A stretch of DNA of 64,000 nucleotides from Chitinophagaceae bacterium (GCA_020403455.1 JADBXP010000020.1:53740-117739), one strand, 5' to 3'; positions 36,686 to 46,499 are shown, counted from the first letter of the stretch. Numbers and translations: made by a program. The notes: generated by a model not told the origin, from the sequence alone.

Positions 36686-38050
36686 TTATTTTCCTTTTCC
36701 TGCCAGAATGATCTGAAGGGTATGCATCATGATTTTAAAATCGAGAAGGAGGGAAGCATTCTCAATATAGATCAGGTCATATTTCATTCTTTCCAGCATA
36801 TCAGTCACACTGGAAGCATATCCGAACTGCACCATGCCCCAGGAAGTGAGTCCTGGTTTAACCCGCTGGAGATAATGGTAATAAGGGGTTAATTGTTGCA
36901 GTTGATCGGCATACACTTTTCTTTCCGGCCTTGGTCCTACCCAACTCATTTCACCCTTGATGATATTCCACAGTTGAGGTAATTCATCCAACCGCCACTT
37001 GCGCATGGTCTTACCCCAGGAGGTGATACGCGGATCGTTGTCATGCGAAAGTGCCGGACCTTTTAATTCTGCTTCTTCTACCATACTCCGAAATTTAAGT
37101 ATGGTGAAAGGTTTTCCCTTGTAACCAATTCGGGTTTGGCGAAATATGATAGGACCCCGGGAAGATAGTGCCGTGCGAATCGCAATGTATAGTAGTAAAG
37201 GACTCAATACAATCATTGCTGTTATAGCGGTAATAATATCGACCGTTCTTTTGATGTGTCGTTCTGTCGCCGAGAGCGGGTTACTTTGCACATCTATGAG
37301 AGGTGCTCCCAACACATTATTGGTTTTAACCGCGCCGGTGATGATGTCTAAAAGTCGTGGTGCTAACTTGATATCGGCATCTTTACCGGCAATTTTTTTC
37401 ACCAATGATTCGATGAAGTGTACATCTCTTTTTTCCGGGGCAAGAATTACTTTTTCAATTCCGAATTTCTCCATTACTTGTTCTATGTCGTCCAACTTGC
37501 CTAATTCAGGAATAGGAAGAACTTCCCGACATGAAACGGTATCATCGGTTGACAAATAACCCATAGATTGATAGCCCAGATAGGTGTAATTTTTTTGCAG
37601 ATCTTCTATCAGTTTCTGTGCTGTTGGTCCTTGTCCGACTATCAGTGTGGTAAATGAAATTTTACCGGAACTAAGTGAGCGCTTTACCAACCAAAGTATC
37701 CAACTTCTACCAAGTAAAATCCAAAAAAGATGTATCAGCCAAAACAGGCACCAGTTGCTCCAGGTGGGAAACCAGTGGGGGAAGAAGAGATGCAAAAGAC
37801 CACAGGCTGCCAATGTGTTGATGACGGAAATGCTCCATTCGTTCAACCTCGATTTTTCTGCCAGCGGCTGGTAATAAGCACCTGTAAAGGCAAACCAGAT
37901 GAGCCAACATATAACGTAGAGTAAAGAGAGATCAGGACGAAGAACGGGCACATTGAACCATTGCCGGAGCAGGTAGATAGATACAATAGCAACAACTATG
38001 CTGAGGCAATCACTCACCACATAGGCATAGCTGTTTTTCTTGGCATTCAT
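36686..38050 (-). CDS. Polyprenyl-phosphate sugar-1-phosphate transferase (exopolysaccharide-initiating)
   Basis: 454 residues. Four or five membrane helices occupy about 8-120. A Rossmann-like CoA-binding domain (about 148-245) starts TTLIVGQGPTAQKLIEDL. A membrane helix at about 268-288 enters the bacterial sugar transferase domain, with KFRSMVEEAE, LDELPQLWNIIKG and WVGPRPE. Such enzymes load the first sugar phosphate on undecaprenyl phosphate for capsule, EPS or O-antigen synthesis. It is followed downstream, 8 bases away, by the uncharacterised 304-residue protein and preceded by a Gfo/Idh/MocA gene 4 bases away, so the three form an operon. Confidence 0.92.
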   Translation of the reverse strand: MNAKKNSYAYVVSDCLSIVVAIVSIYLLRQWFNVPVLRPDLSLLYVICWLIWFAFTGAYYQPLAEKSRLNEWSISVINTLAACGLLHLFFPHWFPTWSNWCLFWLIHLFWILLGRSWILWLVKRSLSSGKISFTTLIVGQGPTAQKLIEDLQKNYTYLGYQSMGYLSTDDTVSCREVLPIPELGKLDDIEQVMEKFGIEKVILAPEKRDVHFIESLVKKIAGKDADIKLAPRLLDIITGAVKTNNVLGAPLIDVQSNPLSATERHIKRTVDIITAITAMIVLSPLLLYIAIRTALSSRGPIIFRQTRIGYKGKPFTILKFRSMVEEAELKGPALSHDNDPRITSWGKTMRKWRLDELPQLWNIIKGEMSWVGPRPERKVYADQLQQLTPYYHYLQRVKPGLTSWGMVQFGYASSVTDMLERMKYDLIYIENASLLLDFKIMMHTLQIILAGKGK

Positions 38051-38054
38051 TCAA

Positions 38055-39029
38055 TTAAATGAGCGAAGTAGTGAGGTTTATTTTTTCCATGATTTGATGT
38101 CCTACTTCCATTGCCATCAATCCGTCAATTTCACTAACCAGAACAGGTTGTTGATTCCTGATAGCATTGACGAAGGATGTCAATTCATCTTTCATTGCAT
38201 TCGATGATTCAATGGAAGGAGTAGCAATGGCAATGGTTTTTTTACCTTGGCGTGTTTCAATATCGAAGGAGAAAACCTGTTGATCCTCCGGCTGTTTGAG
38301 TTTGATGATTTCTGTTTTCTTTTCCAAGAAATCTACACCTATGTAAGCATCTTTTTGAAATAGGCGCATCTTGCGCATCTTTTTCATACTGATGCGGCTG
38401 CTGGTCAGGTTGGCAACACAGCCATTGTTGAATTCAATCCGAACGTTGGCTATATCAGGTGTGTCGGTGATAACTGAGACACCACTGGCATAAATATTTT
38501 TGACATCGCTCTTCACTAAACTCAGGATAATATCTATGTCATGAATCATCAGGTCCATGATTACACTCACTTCAGTCCCTCTTGGATTGAATTGAGCCAG
38601 TCTGTGTACTTCTATAAACATGGGGTTGAGCGATATTTTCTGAATGGCCAGAAACGCCGGGTTGAACCTTTCAATATGACCCACCTGTAGTTTAACATTG
38701 GCTTCTCGTACCATTTTTACCAGGTCCCTTCCCTCTTTTACTGAGGCAGCCATCGGCTTTTCAACAAATACATGTTTGCCTTTTCTAACAGCAGCCATGC
38801 AAACTTCGAAATGCCGGTCGGTAGGGGTGATGACATCAATAATGTCACAGGCATCGATTAATTTTTCAGCATCGGTGAATCGCTTAAGACCATATTGTTC
38901 TGCCACTTGTTTGGCAGTTTCCTGGTGTGGGTCAAAAAATCCCACCAGTTTGATTCCCTCAATTTCCTTCCAGTTGTTCAGGTGGAACTTCCCCAGGTGA
39001 CCTACTCCAAAAACACCCACTTTTAGCAT
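38055..39029 (-). CDS. Gfo/Idh/MocA-family NAD(P)-dependent oxidoreductase
   Basis: 324 residues. The Rossmann start VGVFGVGHLGKFH has the GxGxxG pattern, and VEKPMA (about 92-97) is the family catalytic EKP motif. The C-terminal half (about 125-320) is the family alpha/beta substrate domain with HDIDIILSL. Members oxidise or reduce sugars and nucleotide sugars. Four bases separate it from the sugar transferase gene, so it probably prepares a sugar for the same polymer. The upstream TATCTTTA is a degenerate -7 candidate. Confidence 0.9.
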   Translation of the reverse strand: MLKVGVFGVGHLGKFHLNNWKEIEGIKLVGFFDPHQETAKQVAEQYGLKRFTDAEKLIDACDIIDVITPTDRHFEVCMAAVRKGKHVFVEKPMAASVKEGRDLVKMVREANVKLQVGHIERFNPAFLAIQKISLNPMFIEVHRLAQFNPRGTEVSVIMDLMIHDIDIILSLVKSDVKNIYASGVSVITDTPDIANVRIEFNNGCVANLTSSRISMKKMRKMRLFQKDAYIGVDFLEKKTEIIKLKQPEDQQVFSFDIETRQGKKTIAIATPSIESSNAMKDELTSFVNAIRNQQPVLVSEIDGLMAMEVGHQIMEKINLTTSLI

Positions 39030-39104
39030 GATAGACGTATATTAAAGGGCTAAAGATACTTATTCCTTTTTTGCCTGAATGGAAACTGAAGTTAGATGTG
39101 GATA

Positions 39105-40925
39105 TTATGCCGAAGTGGCTTGTTTCCAATCGGTTTCCGAAAGCCGGGTCAACTGTTCAGGTCGGCAAATGGTGCTTTCAAATGCTGCAGTATGGCTGAG
39201 TTCATAGCGGAAATAAAATTCCATGGTATGCAGGATGAACTGAAGTCGATCGCGGGAACTATCTGAAAGTGATTTTTCTGCAGACAATTGTCGACTGGCC
39301 GTAACACCCATTTTCAGCCACTGCCAGCCAATCACGATATAGCTCGCCAGTTCCATAAAAACGGAAGCATCCGCCAGAAATTCTCCGGTTTTGCCGGCCA
39401 TCAGTCTGGGCTGAAGATAGAGCAGTACCCTTTTCATTCTTTCCAGCTCATTGATTAGTTGCTGACTGCAGTTGCTGAGTGCAGGGAATTGAATGGCCTC
39501 CTGCAAAGTTTCCTGAATAGCAGTCTGTAAAACCTGCAATGCCTTGCCCTGGTGCATGGTTACTTTTCTACCAAGAAGGTCAAGCGATTGAATACCCGTT
39601 GTTCCTTCGTAGAGAGACATGATACGAATGTCTCTGTAAAGTTGTTGTATGGGGAAGTCGGTCGTGAAACCATATCCACCCAGAATTTGAAGAGCATTCG
39701 ATACGGAACGAATTCCCTGCTCTGAGGCATAGGTTTTCATGATGGGGGTAAGAATTTCGAGTAACAGAAAGTGTTTCTCTTTTTCTTCTCCTGATGTCAC
39801 TTCACACAAGTCATACAATTTGGTACATTCCATACCCAGTGAAATGGAGCCACCTACAATGGCCTGTTGGGTAAGGAGCATGCGTTGAACATCAGCATGG
39901 TTGATGATGAGTACCGGTGGCTGCAAGGGATCTTTTTCTTGCACGTGTCTTCCTTGTGGTCTTTGTTGTGCATAACTCAGACTGTATTGCATGGCAGCCA
40001 TCGCAACACCTGCTGCACACATACCCACACTGATGCGTGCTCCATTCATCATCTGGAACATATAGGCCAGTCCTTTATTGGCTTCTCCTACTAAGTATCC
40101 GCGACAGTTATCGTGATCTCCAAAAACCAGGTGGGTGGTCGCATACCCTCGTTGTCCCATTTTTTGAAAATCACCCGCACAATAGACATCATTGTCTTCG
40201 AGGGAGCCATCAGATGTTGGGCGCAGAGCCGGAATGATGAAAAGGGAAATGCCCTTAGTTCCTGCAGGCGCATCCTTGATTCTGGCGAGCGTTAAATGAA
40301 CAAAATTTTCAGCAGCACCATGTTGACCTCCCGAAATAAAAATCTTTTGTCCTTTAATGAGGTAGTGGCCATCTGCAGTAGGATAGGCAGTAGTAGTGAT
40401 ATCGCTCAATGAACTGCCTGCCTGTGGTTCTGTGAGCGCCATGGTACCCTGCCATTTCCCGCCGAATATGTGGGGGACATAAGTTTTGATCTGTTCTTCA
40501 TTGCCAAAGCTGGTGATGAGTCCGGCAGCGCCACCTGATAAACCAATATAACCCTGCACTGCATTGTTAGCTGCCTGAAAGAGCAGGTGTCCGGTGCTGA
40601 ATAACATTTCCGGGAGTTGCATACCGCCCAATTCAAAAGACGCATTGCCCCCTATCCAACCTTGTTCGGCAGCGACTGAAAATATTTTTTTTAGTTGTGG
40701 ATGGGTATTTACTTTCCCTTTGCCATCATATTGTGCAGGTGTTTCATCCATGGATTTGAAATAGGGAAACATTTCCTGCGCAGCAAAGAGACCAGCTGAC
40801 TCTACCATCATCCATGCTTGTTCCTCGTCTAAATGGGCATAGCGCGGATAACGGAACAAGTCGGGAAGTTGGTGAACATCCAGCAATAAAAATTTCAATA
40901 ATTGTGCGTGGGCGAATGAATGCAT
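39105..40925 (-). CDS. Acyl-CoA dehydrogenase, long form
   Basis: 606 residues from ATG 40925; a TTG at 40943 would add six residues and overlap the upstream gene. FAD-binding and acyl-CoA domains contain MALTEPQAGSSLSDI (about 163-177) and the C-terminal catalytic Glu in LYEGTTG. A further C-terminal extension of about 120 residues makes it one of the long dehydrogenases found in fatty-acid degradation gene sets. It introduces the C2-C3 double bond in acyl-CoA. It lies 10 bases after the oxidoreductase-MaoC fusion and is cotranscribed with it. Confidence 0.93.
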   Translation of the reverse strand: MHSFAHAQLLKFLLLDVHQLPDLFRYPRYAHLDEEQAWMMVESAGLFAAQEMFPYFKSMDETPAQYDGKGKVNTHPQLKKIFSVAAEQGWIGGNASFELGGMQLPEMLFSTGHLLFQAANNAVQGYIGLSGGAAGLITSFGNEEQIKTYVPHIFGGKWQGTMALTEPQAGSSLSDITTTAYPTADGHYLIKGQKIFISGGQHGAAENFVHLTLARIKDAPAGTKGISLFIIPALRPTSDGSLEDNDVYCAGDFQKMGQRGYATTHLVFGDHDNCRGYLVGEANKGLAYMFQMMNGARISVGMCAAGVAMAAMQYSLSYAQQRPQGRHVQEKDPLQPPVLIINHADVQRMLLTQQAIVGGSISLGMECTKLYDLCEVTSGEEKEKHFLLLEILTPIMKTYASEQGIRSVSNALQILGGYGFTTDFPIQQLYRDIRIMSLYEGTTGIQSLDLLGRKVTMHQGKALQVLQTAIQETLQEAIQFPALSNCSQQLINELERMKRVLLYLQPRLMAGKTGEFLADASVFMELASYIVIGWQWLKMGVTASRQLSAEKSLSDSSRDRLQFILHTMEFYFRYELSHTAAFESTICRPEQLTRLSETDWKQATSA

Positions 40926-40935
40926 AAAAAAAATA

Positions 40936-42441
40936 TTAGGCAAAAATAAGACTTACCAGTTCAGCTACACAAGCAGGTTTTTCGGCGTTTTCCACTTCCA
41001 TTGAGCACTGGATAAAAAGCAAGGTTCCGCCTTGTTTACCGGGTTCGGTGTGACTCAATGTTGCTGTGAGGCGGATGCGGCTGCCAGCTTGCACAGGAGT
41101 GATGTATCGCACTTTATTGCTGCCGTAATTGAACATTTTTCCAACGGAAGAAATATCAATGAGTTGATACAGCATGCGGGTGATGAGAGAAAGGGTAAAA
41201 AAGCCATGGGCAATGGTTTTGCCTCCGGGTAATTCTTTGGCAGCACGTTCTGCATCCACATGGATCCATTGATCATCACCGGTAAGTTCGGCGAACGTAC
41301 GAATCATCGGTGCAGTTACTGTAAACCATTCACCCGGTCCGAGTTGTTTGCCCAAGAGAGCTTGAATATCTTGTATGCTGCTAAGGGCGGTTATGTTTTT
41401 TTTATCGCTGGGATGGAGGGAGGAAGCCTCACCTGATGTTACCTTTTCCCTTGGTCGTGGAGTCTGGCTCAGGTCAATGATGGCTTTTCCAATGACAGAT
41501 CTTTTTTGTAAGTCTTGCAAAGCCAGGGGTGCATCTTCCAGCGCATATTTATCGTGAATCAAAGGTTGTAGTTCGCCATTTTTCAGCCAATCAAAAAGTT
41601 GTTGCATGTTCTCAAGATGGGCAGCGGGTTCTTGTTGCAAAAAGCTTCCCCAAAAAACTCCATGAACGGAAAAGCCTTTGAGTAGGGGTAGGTTCAGGGG
41701 CATATTGGGAATTTCTCCTGCAGCAAAACCTACTACAAGGTACCTGCCCTTCCATTGCAACAGGCGCATGGCTGCTCCCGCCAGTTGACCACCTACAGGG
41801 TCAAAGACAACAGCCACTTTACCTCCCGGTATGGCGGCAGCCAGTTGGGAAGTTTTCAATGGTGCATTGGTGAGAATGGTATGTTGGGCACCCTTTTCTT
41901 TACACGCAGCCAGTTTTGCTTCAGTACTGGCAGCAGCGATAACAGTAGCCCCCATCATCTTTCCTAATTCGACAGCGGCGAGTCCGACTCCGCTCCCTGC
42001 GCCCAATACCAGCAATGTTTCGCCGGGTTGCAGATGTGCCAGATTTTTCAATGCGTAATAAGATGTTCCATATTGATAGGCAGAGGCGGCCGCAGTAATG
42101 GAATCAATTTCTGAAGGCAGAAGCAATACCTGGTGATGGGGCACACTTACCTTTTCTGCAAAGCCCCCCCAGCCGGTGATAGCAAGAACGCGGTCTCCTA
42201 TTTTAAAACTAGTAGCCGCCTTGCCTGTTGCAATAACAGTTCCTGCTACTTCACCGCCGGGAGAAAAGGGGAGTGGTGGTTGAAACTGGTACATATGCTG
42301 AATCAAAAGGAGGTCGGGGAAATTAACCCCACAGGCTGCTACTTCAATGAGCACTTCATTATCTGCGACTGCAGGATCGGGAATTTCTTGCAGGGATAAT
42401 TTGTCTGGCAGGCCGTATTCGGTACAAAGGATTGCTTTCAT
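40936..42441 (-). CDS. Fusion of a quinone-oxidoreductase-type MDR enzyme with a MaoC-like enoyl-CoA hydratase
   Basis: 501 residues. Residues 1 to about 325 form a medium-chain dehydrogenase/reductase of the NADPH:quinone oxidoreductase type, with GVNFPDLLLIQ and the nucleotide-binding LVLGAGSGVGLAA. Residues about 355-498 form a hot-dog MaoC domain with the hydratase motif: Asp and His in DDQWIHVDAERA, then KTIAHGFFTLSL. A linker rich in Pro, Ser and Lys separates them. The MaoC part would hydrate the enoyl-CoA made by the neighbouring dehydrogenase, while the reductase part may act on enoyl-CoA or quinone. The combination in one chain is uncommon. Confidence 0.88.
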   Translation of the reverse strand: MKAILCTEYGLPDKLSLQEIPDPAVADNEVLIEVAACGVNFPDLLLIQHMYQFQPPLPFSPGGEVAGTVIATGKAATSFKIGDRVLAITGWGGFAEKVSVPHHQVLLLPSEIDSITAAASAYQYGTSYYALKNLAHLQPGETLLVLGAGSGVGLAAVELGKMMGATVIAAASTEAKLAACKEKGAQHTILTNAPLKTSQLAAAIPGGKVAVVFDPVGGQLAGAAMRLLQWKGRYLVVGFAAGEIPNMPLNLPLLKGFSVHGVFWGSFLQQEPAAHLENMQQLFDWLKNGELQPLIHDKYALEDAPLALQDLQKRSVIGKAIIDLSQTPRPREKVTSGEASSLHPSDKKNITALSSIQDIQALLGKQLGPGEWFTVTAPMIRTFAELTGDDQWIHVDAERAAKELPGGKTIAHGFFTLSLITRMLYQLIDISSVGKMFNYGSNKVRYITPVQAGSRIRLTATLSHTEPGKQGGTLLFIQCSMEVENAEKPACVAELVSLIFA

Positions 42442-42536
42442 GGTGCTAAAGATGAGGGGTTCAATTTGTCTGCCAATGAAAATACAATGAATCTTCCAGA
42501 GTTTCGTGCTATTTTGCCTTTCTAAGCCAGGAATGG

Positions 42537-43724
42537 ATGATGCAGTGGATGCTATATATTTTTTGGATATCGGTATTTCTCGTTGGATATACTTATCTGG
42601 GATATCCTTTGCTTTTAGCTCTGTTTGTGAAAATCAAGGAACGGGGTCAATCTGTTTTGCCCGTTACTCTCAAGGAGTGGCCAACCATTACTTTGTTGAT
42701 AGCAGCCTACAATGAAGAAATTTGTTTGCGGGCTAAATTGGAAAATTCATTGGCATTAGACTATCCAATGGATAAAGTAAAGATTTGGATAGTGACAGAT
42801 GGAACAACAGACGAAAGCAATTCATTGATACAACGGTATCCCACAGTACAACTTTTCTATCAAGCGGAGCGCAGGGGAAAGTTACATGCAATTCAGCGTG
42901 TGATGCCTGAAGTTGAAACGGAGTGGGTTGTTTTTTCTGATGCCAATGCCATGCTGGCATTGGATAGCTTGCAGCGATTGATGGAGGCAGCAATTCCCAA
43001 AAATGTTGGTGTTGTAGCGGGAGAGAAAAGGGTTTACTCCGGAACGAACATGGCTGGGGGAGAGACCATTTATTGGCGCTACGAATCGTGGGTCAAACAA
43101 TGGGAGGGTCGTTTTTATTCAGTGACAGGTACTGCCGGTGAGTTATATGCCATAAGGACATCTTTATTCACGCCCGTGGCGGAAGATAGTATATCTGATG
43201 ATCTTGAGATTGGTTGGGCAGTTACGGAGAAAGGCTACACCATTGCATATGCTCCGGCGGCAACGAGCAGTGAAACGGACATAGCAGATGCAGCGCTTGC
43301 ATACAAGCGACGCGTACGTGTGGCCACCGGTTCTGTGCAGTCAGCTATGCGATTGATGTTAGGAGGTAAACGAAATTGGCCACTGGCATTCTGGTGGGAG
43401 GTAATCAGTCACAGGTGGCTAAGAGCAATGGTAACACCCTACTGTCTCTTTTTTATTTTGGTATCAAACCTTGCCTTGATTTCTGTGCATGTTTTTTATT
43501 CCTGGTGCATGGCGGTGCAGGCAGTCGTGTATATCGGTGTATTTGTGGATTGGTATTTCAGCCATCGAATTTTTGTTACTAGATTGTTAATTTGGCCCTC
43601 CTTCTTTGTGAGGGCACACCTAGCAATGATCAAAGGGGCATGGGATTTGCTATCAGGAAGGGGTGCTGTGATATGGGACCCGATACCACGGGATACGAAT
43701 GGTGATAGGGGAAAAAATAACTGA
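42537..43724 (+). CDS. Membrane-bound family 2 glycosyltransferase
   Basis: 395 residues. One N-terminal helix (about 5-30) precedes a GT2 catalytic domain with LLIAAYNEE (about 51-59), a DGTTDES segment, FSDANAML as the metal-site region, and EDSISDDLEIGW plus a KRRVR-type acceptor site. Two or three C-terminal helices follow (about 295-350). Processive or single-transfer activity cannot be told. TATTTTGC at 42510-42517 is a possible short -7 element. Confidence 0.9.
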   Translation: MMQWMLYIFWISVFLVGYTYLGYPLLLALFVKIKERGQSVLPVTLKEWPTITLLIAAYNEEICLRAKLENSLALDYPMDKVKIWIVTDGTTDESNSLIQRYPTVQLFYQAERRGKLHAIQRVMPEVETEWVVFSDANAMLALDSLQRLMEAAIPKNVGVVAGEKRVYSGTNMAGGETIYWRYESWVKQWEGRFYSVTGTAGELYAIRTSLFTPVAEDSISDDLEIGWAVTEKGYTIAYAPAATSSETDIADAALAYKRRVRVATGSVQSAMRLMLGGKRNWPLAFWWEVISHRWLRAMVTPYCLFFILVSNLALISVHVFYSWCMAVQAVVYIGVFVDWYFSHRIFVTRLLIWPSFFVRAHLAMIKGAWDLLSGRGAVIWDPIPRDTNGDRGKNN

Positions 43725-43865
43725 TTTCGTCATTTTTGCCTATTTTACAGCGCTTATAATGTTCAGTTGGGGACCTGTGAGGGGGTAATTTAGAGGAAGT
43801 GTTGTCAATGAATGCTAAACTTACAACCTGCGATACTCAACAACTGTTTAAATGGCTTGTTACAA

Positions 43866-44339
43866 ATGAATACAACAGAAGATCTGCCAATGATTAAAAA
43901 AGTCTTGTGTGTGGATGATGACGCATTGTCGTTGACTATATCTGAGTTGATGTTGAACAGTGTTTCTTTCACTGAACAAATTGACACAGCGATAGATGGG
44001 AAAGATGCGTTGGATTATTTGGACAAGATTTTGGAAGAAAAAGATACTACCGGGAAAGCACCACAATTAATTTTATTGGATATCAATATGCCTGTGATGA
44101 ATGGGTGGGAATTTTTAGAAGAATTTGTTCCTGCTTATGCTGAAAAGTTACCCGGCACAAAAATTATTATTTTATCTTCCACCATTGACCCGCAAGATTT
44201 TGAGCAGGCTAAAAAGTTTCCGGTAGTGGTTGATTTTATTAGCAAGCCGTTGGGACTAGATATGTTAGAGTCTTTGAAAGAGTCTGAACATTTTCGTGTT
44301 TATTTTGCCGGATCAGGTAATGAAGACAATAAAGCGTGA
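43866..44339 (+). CDS. Stand-alone response-regulator receiver protein
   Basis: 157 residues from ATG 43866; an in-frame earlier ATG at about 43812 is less likely. A single receiver domain: acidic pocket CVDDD (15-19), phospho-acceptor Asp72 in LLDINMP, switch Thr/Ser in ILSST and the conserved Lys in FISKP. There is no output domain, so it probably works in a phosphorelay or by protein binding. It is followed by a small acidic protein gene 19 bases downstream. Confidence 0.88.
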   Translation: MNTTEDLPMIKKVLCVDDDALSLTISELMLNSVSFTEQIDTAIDGKDALDYLDKILEEKDTTGKAPQLILLDINMPVMNGWEFLEEFVPAYAEKLPGTKIIILSSTIDPQDFEQAKKFPVVVDFISKPLGLDMLESLKESEHFRVYFAGSGNEDNKA

Positions 44340-44358
44340 AGTTTCAAATTAATATGTT

Positions 44359-44583
44359 ATGACAATTGAGCAATTCAAAGAATTGAGTTTACCGGAAAAA
44401 TTAAACGCCATTCGCTATGATGCAACACTGTTGGGTTCTTATGAACGCAATGGTGAACACAATGGTCCTAAAACTCCCGGAGATATTTATTCCATCCATG
44501 ATTTTTGGGTATTCTTAAGTGATGATGAATCTATGGTGATTCCTTCCAGAAGAAATCCATTGCCACCTGAGGAAGAAGAGTAG
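44359..44583 (+). CDS. Small acidic conserved protein, function unknown
   Basis: 74 residues, acidic C terminus (PLPPEEEE) and the segment GDIYSIHDFWVFLSDDES. No family recognised. It lies 19 bases after the receiver gene and before a LuxR-type regulator, so it may belong to the same signalling unit. Confidence 0.55.
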   Translation: MTIEQFKELSLPEKLNAIRYDATLLGSYERNGEHNGPKTPGDIYSIHDFWVFLSDDESMVIPSRRNPLPPEEEE

Positions 44584-44671
44584 CATCATGTAGTAGGGAA
44601 CTGGACCAGTCTTAGGATTGGATTTGTAAGTGAATTGAGAAAGCCTGCAAAAGCATATAAAGTTGTCGGGT

Positions 44672-45307
44672 ATGTTGAATTTTTTGTTGATTGATGATCA
44701 TTCTGTAGTGAGGGCTGGAATCAAGCTCATCATCACTCAGCATTTCAATGATGCGGAGGTAGATGAGGCTGAGAATGAGAAGAGGGCGGTGGAGATGTTG
44801 CGCAACAAATCAATGGATTTGATTTTGATGGACCTCAATATGCCGGACAGTGATCCAATTCGCCTGATACATTACATCACGACCAACTATCCAAAGACTG
44901 CGATCATAGTTCTGACCATGAATGATGAAAATGTATATGCCAAGCGGTTCTTTAAGTTGGGCATCAAAGGGTTTTTGCACAAGTCTTCAGAAAATCATGA
45001 GATCATCAAAGCCATTGAACAGGCTTTGGTTAATCGCGTATACATGAGCGACAGTTTGAAACAAACAATAGCTGAAACTTATTTCACCGGGGTATCTGAA
45101 AATCCCTTCGATCAATTAAGTGATCGTGAGTTTCAGGTAGCTAAGGAAATGCTGAGCGGGAAGAGCATAACTGAAATTGCTGCATCCTTGAGTATCAACT
45201 CATCAACTGTTTCAACTTATAAGGGGAAGGTATTTGAGAAATTGAAAATATCACACAACAACATGGTCGAGCTGATGTCATTGGCTCAACAGCATCGGAT
45301 CATTTGA
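44672..45307 (+). CDS. NarL/LuxR-family response regulator
   Basis: 211 residues from ATG 44672 (a TTG at 44663 would add three residues). The receiver domain has LLIDDH (5-10), Asp54 in LMDLNMP, and Lys in FLHKSS. The C-terminal LuxR helix-turn-helix (about 147-211) contains LSDREFQVAKEMLSGKSITEIAASL and STVSTYKGKVFEKLKI. It is a transcription factor that lies convergent with a histidine kinase gene 44 bases away, a likely partner. Confidence 0.92.
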   Translation: MLNFLLIDDHSVVRAGIKLIITQHFNDAEVDEAENEKRAVEMLRNKSMDLILMDLNMPDSDPIRLIHYITTNYPKTAIIVLTMNDENVYAKRFFKLGIKGFLHKSSENHEIIKAIEQALVNRVYMSDSLKQTIAETYFTGVSENPFDQLSDREFQVAKEMLSGKSITEIAASLSINSSTVSTYKGKVFEKLKISHNNMVELMSLAQQHRII

Positions 45308-45351
45308 CCACCCATTTTTTTGCTACAATACGCTCATTGGTAAGCTAAGAT

Positions 45352-46278
45352 CTACTCTATTTGCAGATAAGGTTGTGATGGAAGTTGCAAAGTAATGCGC
45401 GTGCCTTTGTCTGGCGCGCTTTTGATGTGGATGCTACCTTTCATTTTCTGCATCAGGTCATATACAATGCGATAACCTATTTGAGTGCTTTCCGAAGTCT
45501 TTTTGGTAATTACACCGCTTTCCAACTCTACAATTTTATCCGGAGCAATACCACCTCCTGTATCAGATATGATAACATATTGAAGCCGCTCGTCACTGTG
45601 TGCGGAGATTTCAATTTTTCCTTCCCGCGTATTTTTAATGGCATTGTCTAGCAGGTTTCTCAATACGATGGAGAGAAGACTGAAATCAGCTGTAATGCTG
45701 AAGTCATCGGCTGCCAGAAGATTGAATTCTAATTTTTTTTCTGCAGCTATTTTGAAATATACAGCACAATTGGTACGAATAAAATCATTCAATTTCTCAG
45801 TGGTATACGATAGTTTGGTGTTTTTCTTGGTGCTATTGAGCCATTGTAGCAGGTTGTTCACGAAGTTATTGATATCGAAAGTCGTTTGGTAAAGTTCAAA
45901 ACTCAGCCGATGCAGGTCGGATGGGTTCAGGGCTGTTTTTGACTCGTAGAGCGATGCGGCAATTTTATGAACAAAGTTCAGGGGAGATTTGAGGTCGTGC
46001 ATCACTATGCTGATCATCCTTTCCCGGAAAGCCAGGTTATTGGTCAATTCAACTTCGGTAGCTTCCAGTTGGAGGAGGGAGAATTTCAGGGCCTCTGTCT
46101 TCTCTGCAACTGTTTTCTCCAGTAATTTCTTTTGTTTCCTCAGCTGAAGCAGTAAGATGGCTGCCATGATGGCAAAAACCACGAATCCGGCCATAAACAT
46201 ATAGGCAAGGGGGCTAAAAGTCCTTAACAGGTATAGCGATGTATCTACAAGCATTAGCCAAAATGGGGGTTTTATCAT
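45352..46278 (-). CDS. Sensor histidine kinase
   Basis: 308 residues from ATG 46278; a TTG nine residues upstream is an alternative. One membrane helix (about 26-45), a coiled coil (47-85), then the H box with His94 in VMHDLKSPLNF. The ATPase domain has the N box NLLDNAIKNT, the G1 box SDTGGGIAPDK and a final G-rich TRITLQLPSQP. No periplasmic sensor domain is visible, so it likely senses through the membrane or a partner. It stands between the LuxR regulator and the control region of the giant gene, transcribed away from the latter. Confidence 0.92.
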   Translation of the reverse strand: MIKPPFWLMLVDTSLYLLRTFSPLAYMFMAGFVVFAIMAAILLLQLRKQKKLLEKTVAEKTEALKFSLLQLEATEVELTNNLAFRERMISIVMHDLKSPLNFVHKIAASLYESKTALNPSDLHRLSFELYQTTFDINNFVNNLLQWLNSTKKNTKLSYTTEKLNDFIRTNCAVYFKIAAEKKLEFNLLAADDFSITADFSLLSIVLRNLLDNAIKNTREGKIEISAHSDERLQYVIISDTGGGIAPDKIVELESGVITKKTSESTQIGYRIVYDLMQKMKGSIHIKSAPDKGTRITLQLPSQPYLQIE

Positions 46279-46361
46279 CAATCCAGTGGTAGCTAAATTA
46301 GACAATTCCCCGGTATTTATAGTTAAAAGAGATGCAAATTTTAATGATATAACTATATTCC

Positions 46362-46377
46362 ATAGCTATATAGCTAT
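46362..46377. promoter_or_regulatory. 16-bp perfect palindrome, candidate operator
   Basis: ATAGCTATATAGCTAT is self-complementary. It lies 84 bases upstream of the histidine kinase start and about 450 bases before the small exported protein gene. The word TAGCTATAT recurs at 46566. Confidence 0.45.
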
Positions 46378-46499
46378 ATCCAAGACAAAAAAAATCGAAA
46401 AAAAAATTTGAATAAAGCTAGGTTTTATCAAATATTCCTCTATTTTTGTTCAACAGTTGGTTTTTTATAGCAATGTTAGGTTAAAGTCCAATGTCCTTC

